Shown: positions 63,974 to 64,000 of the stretch, one piece after another | How positions within the stretch are numbered: the stretch's first letter is position 1 | Layout of the letters: the number at the start of each line of letters is the position of its first letter | Program-made: the position numbers and the translations under genes | DNA from: Brenneria izadpanahii | Lineage (GTDB): Bacteria > Pseudomonadota > Gammaproteobacteria > Enterobacterales > Enterobacteriaceae | Direction of reading: 5' to 3' | NCBI RefSeq assembly: GCF_017569925.1 | Contig: NZ_CP050854.1 | Coordinates: forward strand, 3,658,001-3,722,000 | DNA length: 64,000 nt | The notes under the pieces: model-generated | What the model was told of the DNA's origin: nothing | Databases searched by the model: none | What the model saw: the letters and a program-made list of their open reading frames with translations, nothing else

Positions 63974-64000
63974 ATGCGTAATTTACGTTCCGCCCTGTTT
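63974..64000 (+). CDS. kdpC: K+-transporting ATPase subunit KdpC, start only
   Basis: Only nine codons (MRNLRSALF) are in the window. The position 20 bases after kdpB and the LRSAL start fit KdpC, the periplasmic stabilising subunit of KdpFABC. The rest lies beyond the right edge. Confidence 0.85.

Overview
This 64 kb window is chromosomal DNA of a member of the Enterobacterales. The protein sequences and much of the gene order follow the E. coli 16-17 minute region (pgl-ybhA-mod-gal-gpmA-aroG-zitB-pnuC-nadA-tRNA-Lys-cpoB-pal-tol-cyd-suc-sdh-gltA ... nei-pxp-ybgI-phrB-ybgA-ybfA-kdp). The differences (metG next to pgl, no galT/galK, no mng genes between cydA and sucD, pcp inside the pxp operon, a cus operon between galM and gpmA) point to a plant-associated Pectobacteriaceae-type genome such as Brenneria, Pectobacterium or Dickeya. 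The genus is an inference, not a sequence match.

Layout. 1-1456: 3' part of metG. 1907-4247: an orphan periplasmic sugar-binding protein and an LVIVD beta-propeller protein. 4511-6460: convergent-side pgl and divergent ybhA. 6684-12150: molybdate locus modCBA and acrZ on the minus strand, modE and modF on the plus strand. 12421-14726: galE and galM, with a GalR-type operator but no galT or galK. 14950-21703: copper/silver efflux operon (His-rich secreted protein, CusF, CusC, CusB fused to a second CusF domain, CusA). 21840-23718: gpmA and aroG facing each other across a shared terminator. 24154-27057: zitB, pnuC and nadA with a NadR box. 27369-28085: a DUF554 membrane protein. 28427-29758: remains of an integrated element (truncated P4-type integrase joined to the end of another gene) beside two tRNA-Lys genes. 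30137-36202: cpoB, pal, tolBARQ, ybgC, then ybgE and cydX. 36219-38940: cydBA. 38941-40002: regulatory DNA and a four-copy 74-bp tandem repeat. 40003-49783: sucDCBA and sdhBADC, reading leftward. 50425-51711: gltA, divergent. 51877-55707: nei, a frameshifted pcp, pxpA, pxpC and pxpB. 55838-59487: ybgI, phrB, ybgA and ybfA. 60017-64000: kdpF, kdpA, kdpB and the start of kdpC.

How the genes work together. The centre is energy metabolism: TCA cycle (gltA, sdh, suc) and the high-affinity bd oxidase. It lies beside the Tol-Pal envelope machine. Uptake or efflux systems for molybdate, zinc, copper/silver, potassium and nicotinamide riboside sit around it. A pyroglutamate salvage cluster joins Pcp (broken here) to the PxpABC 5-oxoprolinase.

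The parts least explained by known annotation are the orphan binding-protein/LVIVD pair, the eroded tRNA-Lys island, the tandem repeat whose hairpin shows compensatory changes, the gal operon without its central enzymes, and the pcp frameshift. Short genes found by direct reading are acrZ, cydX and kdpF. No CRISPR array, rRNA, intact prophage or insertion sequence was seen.
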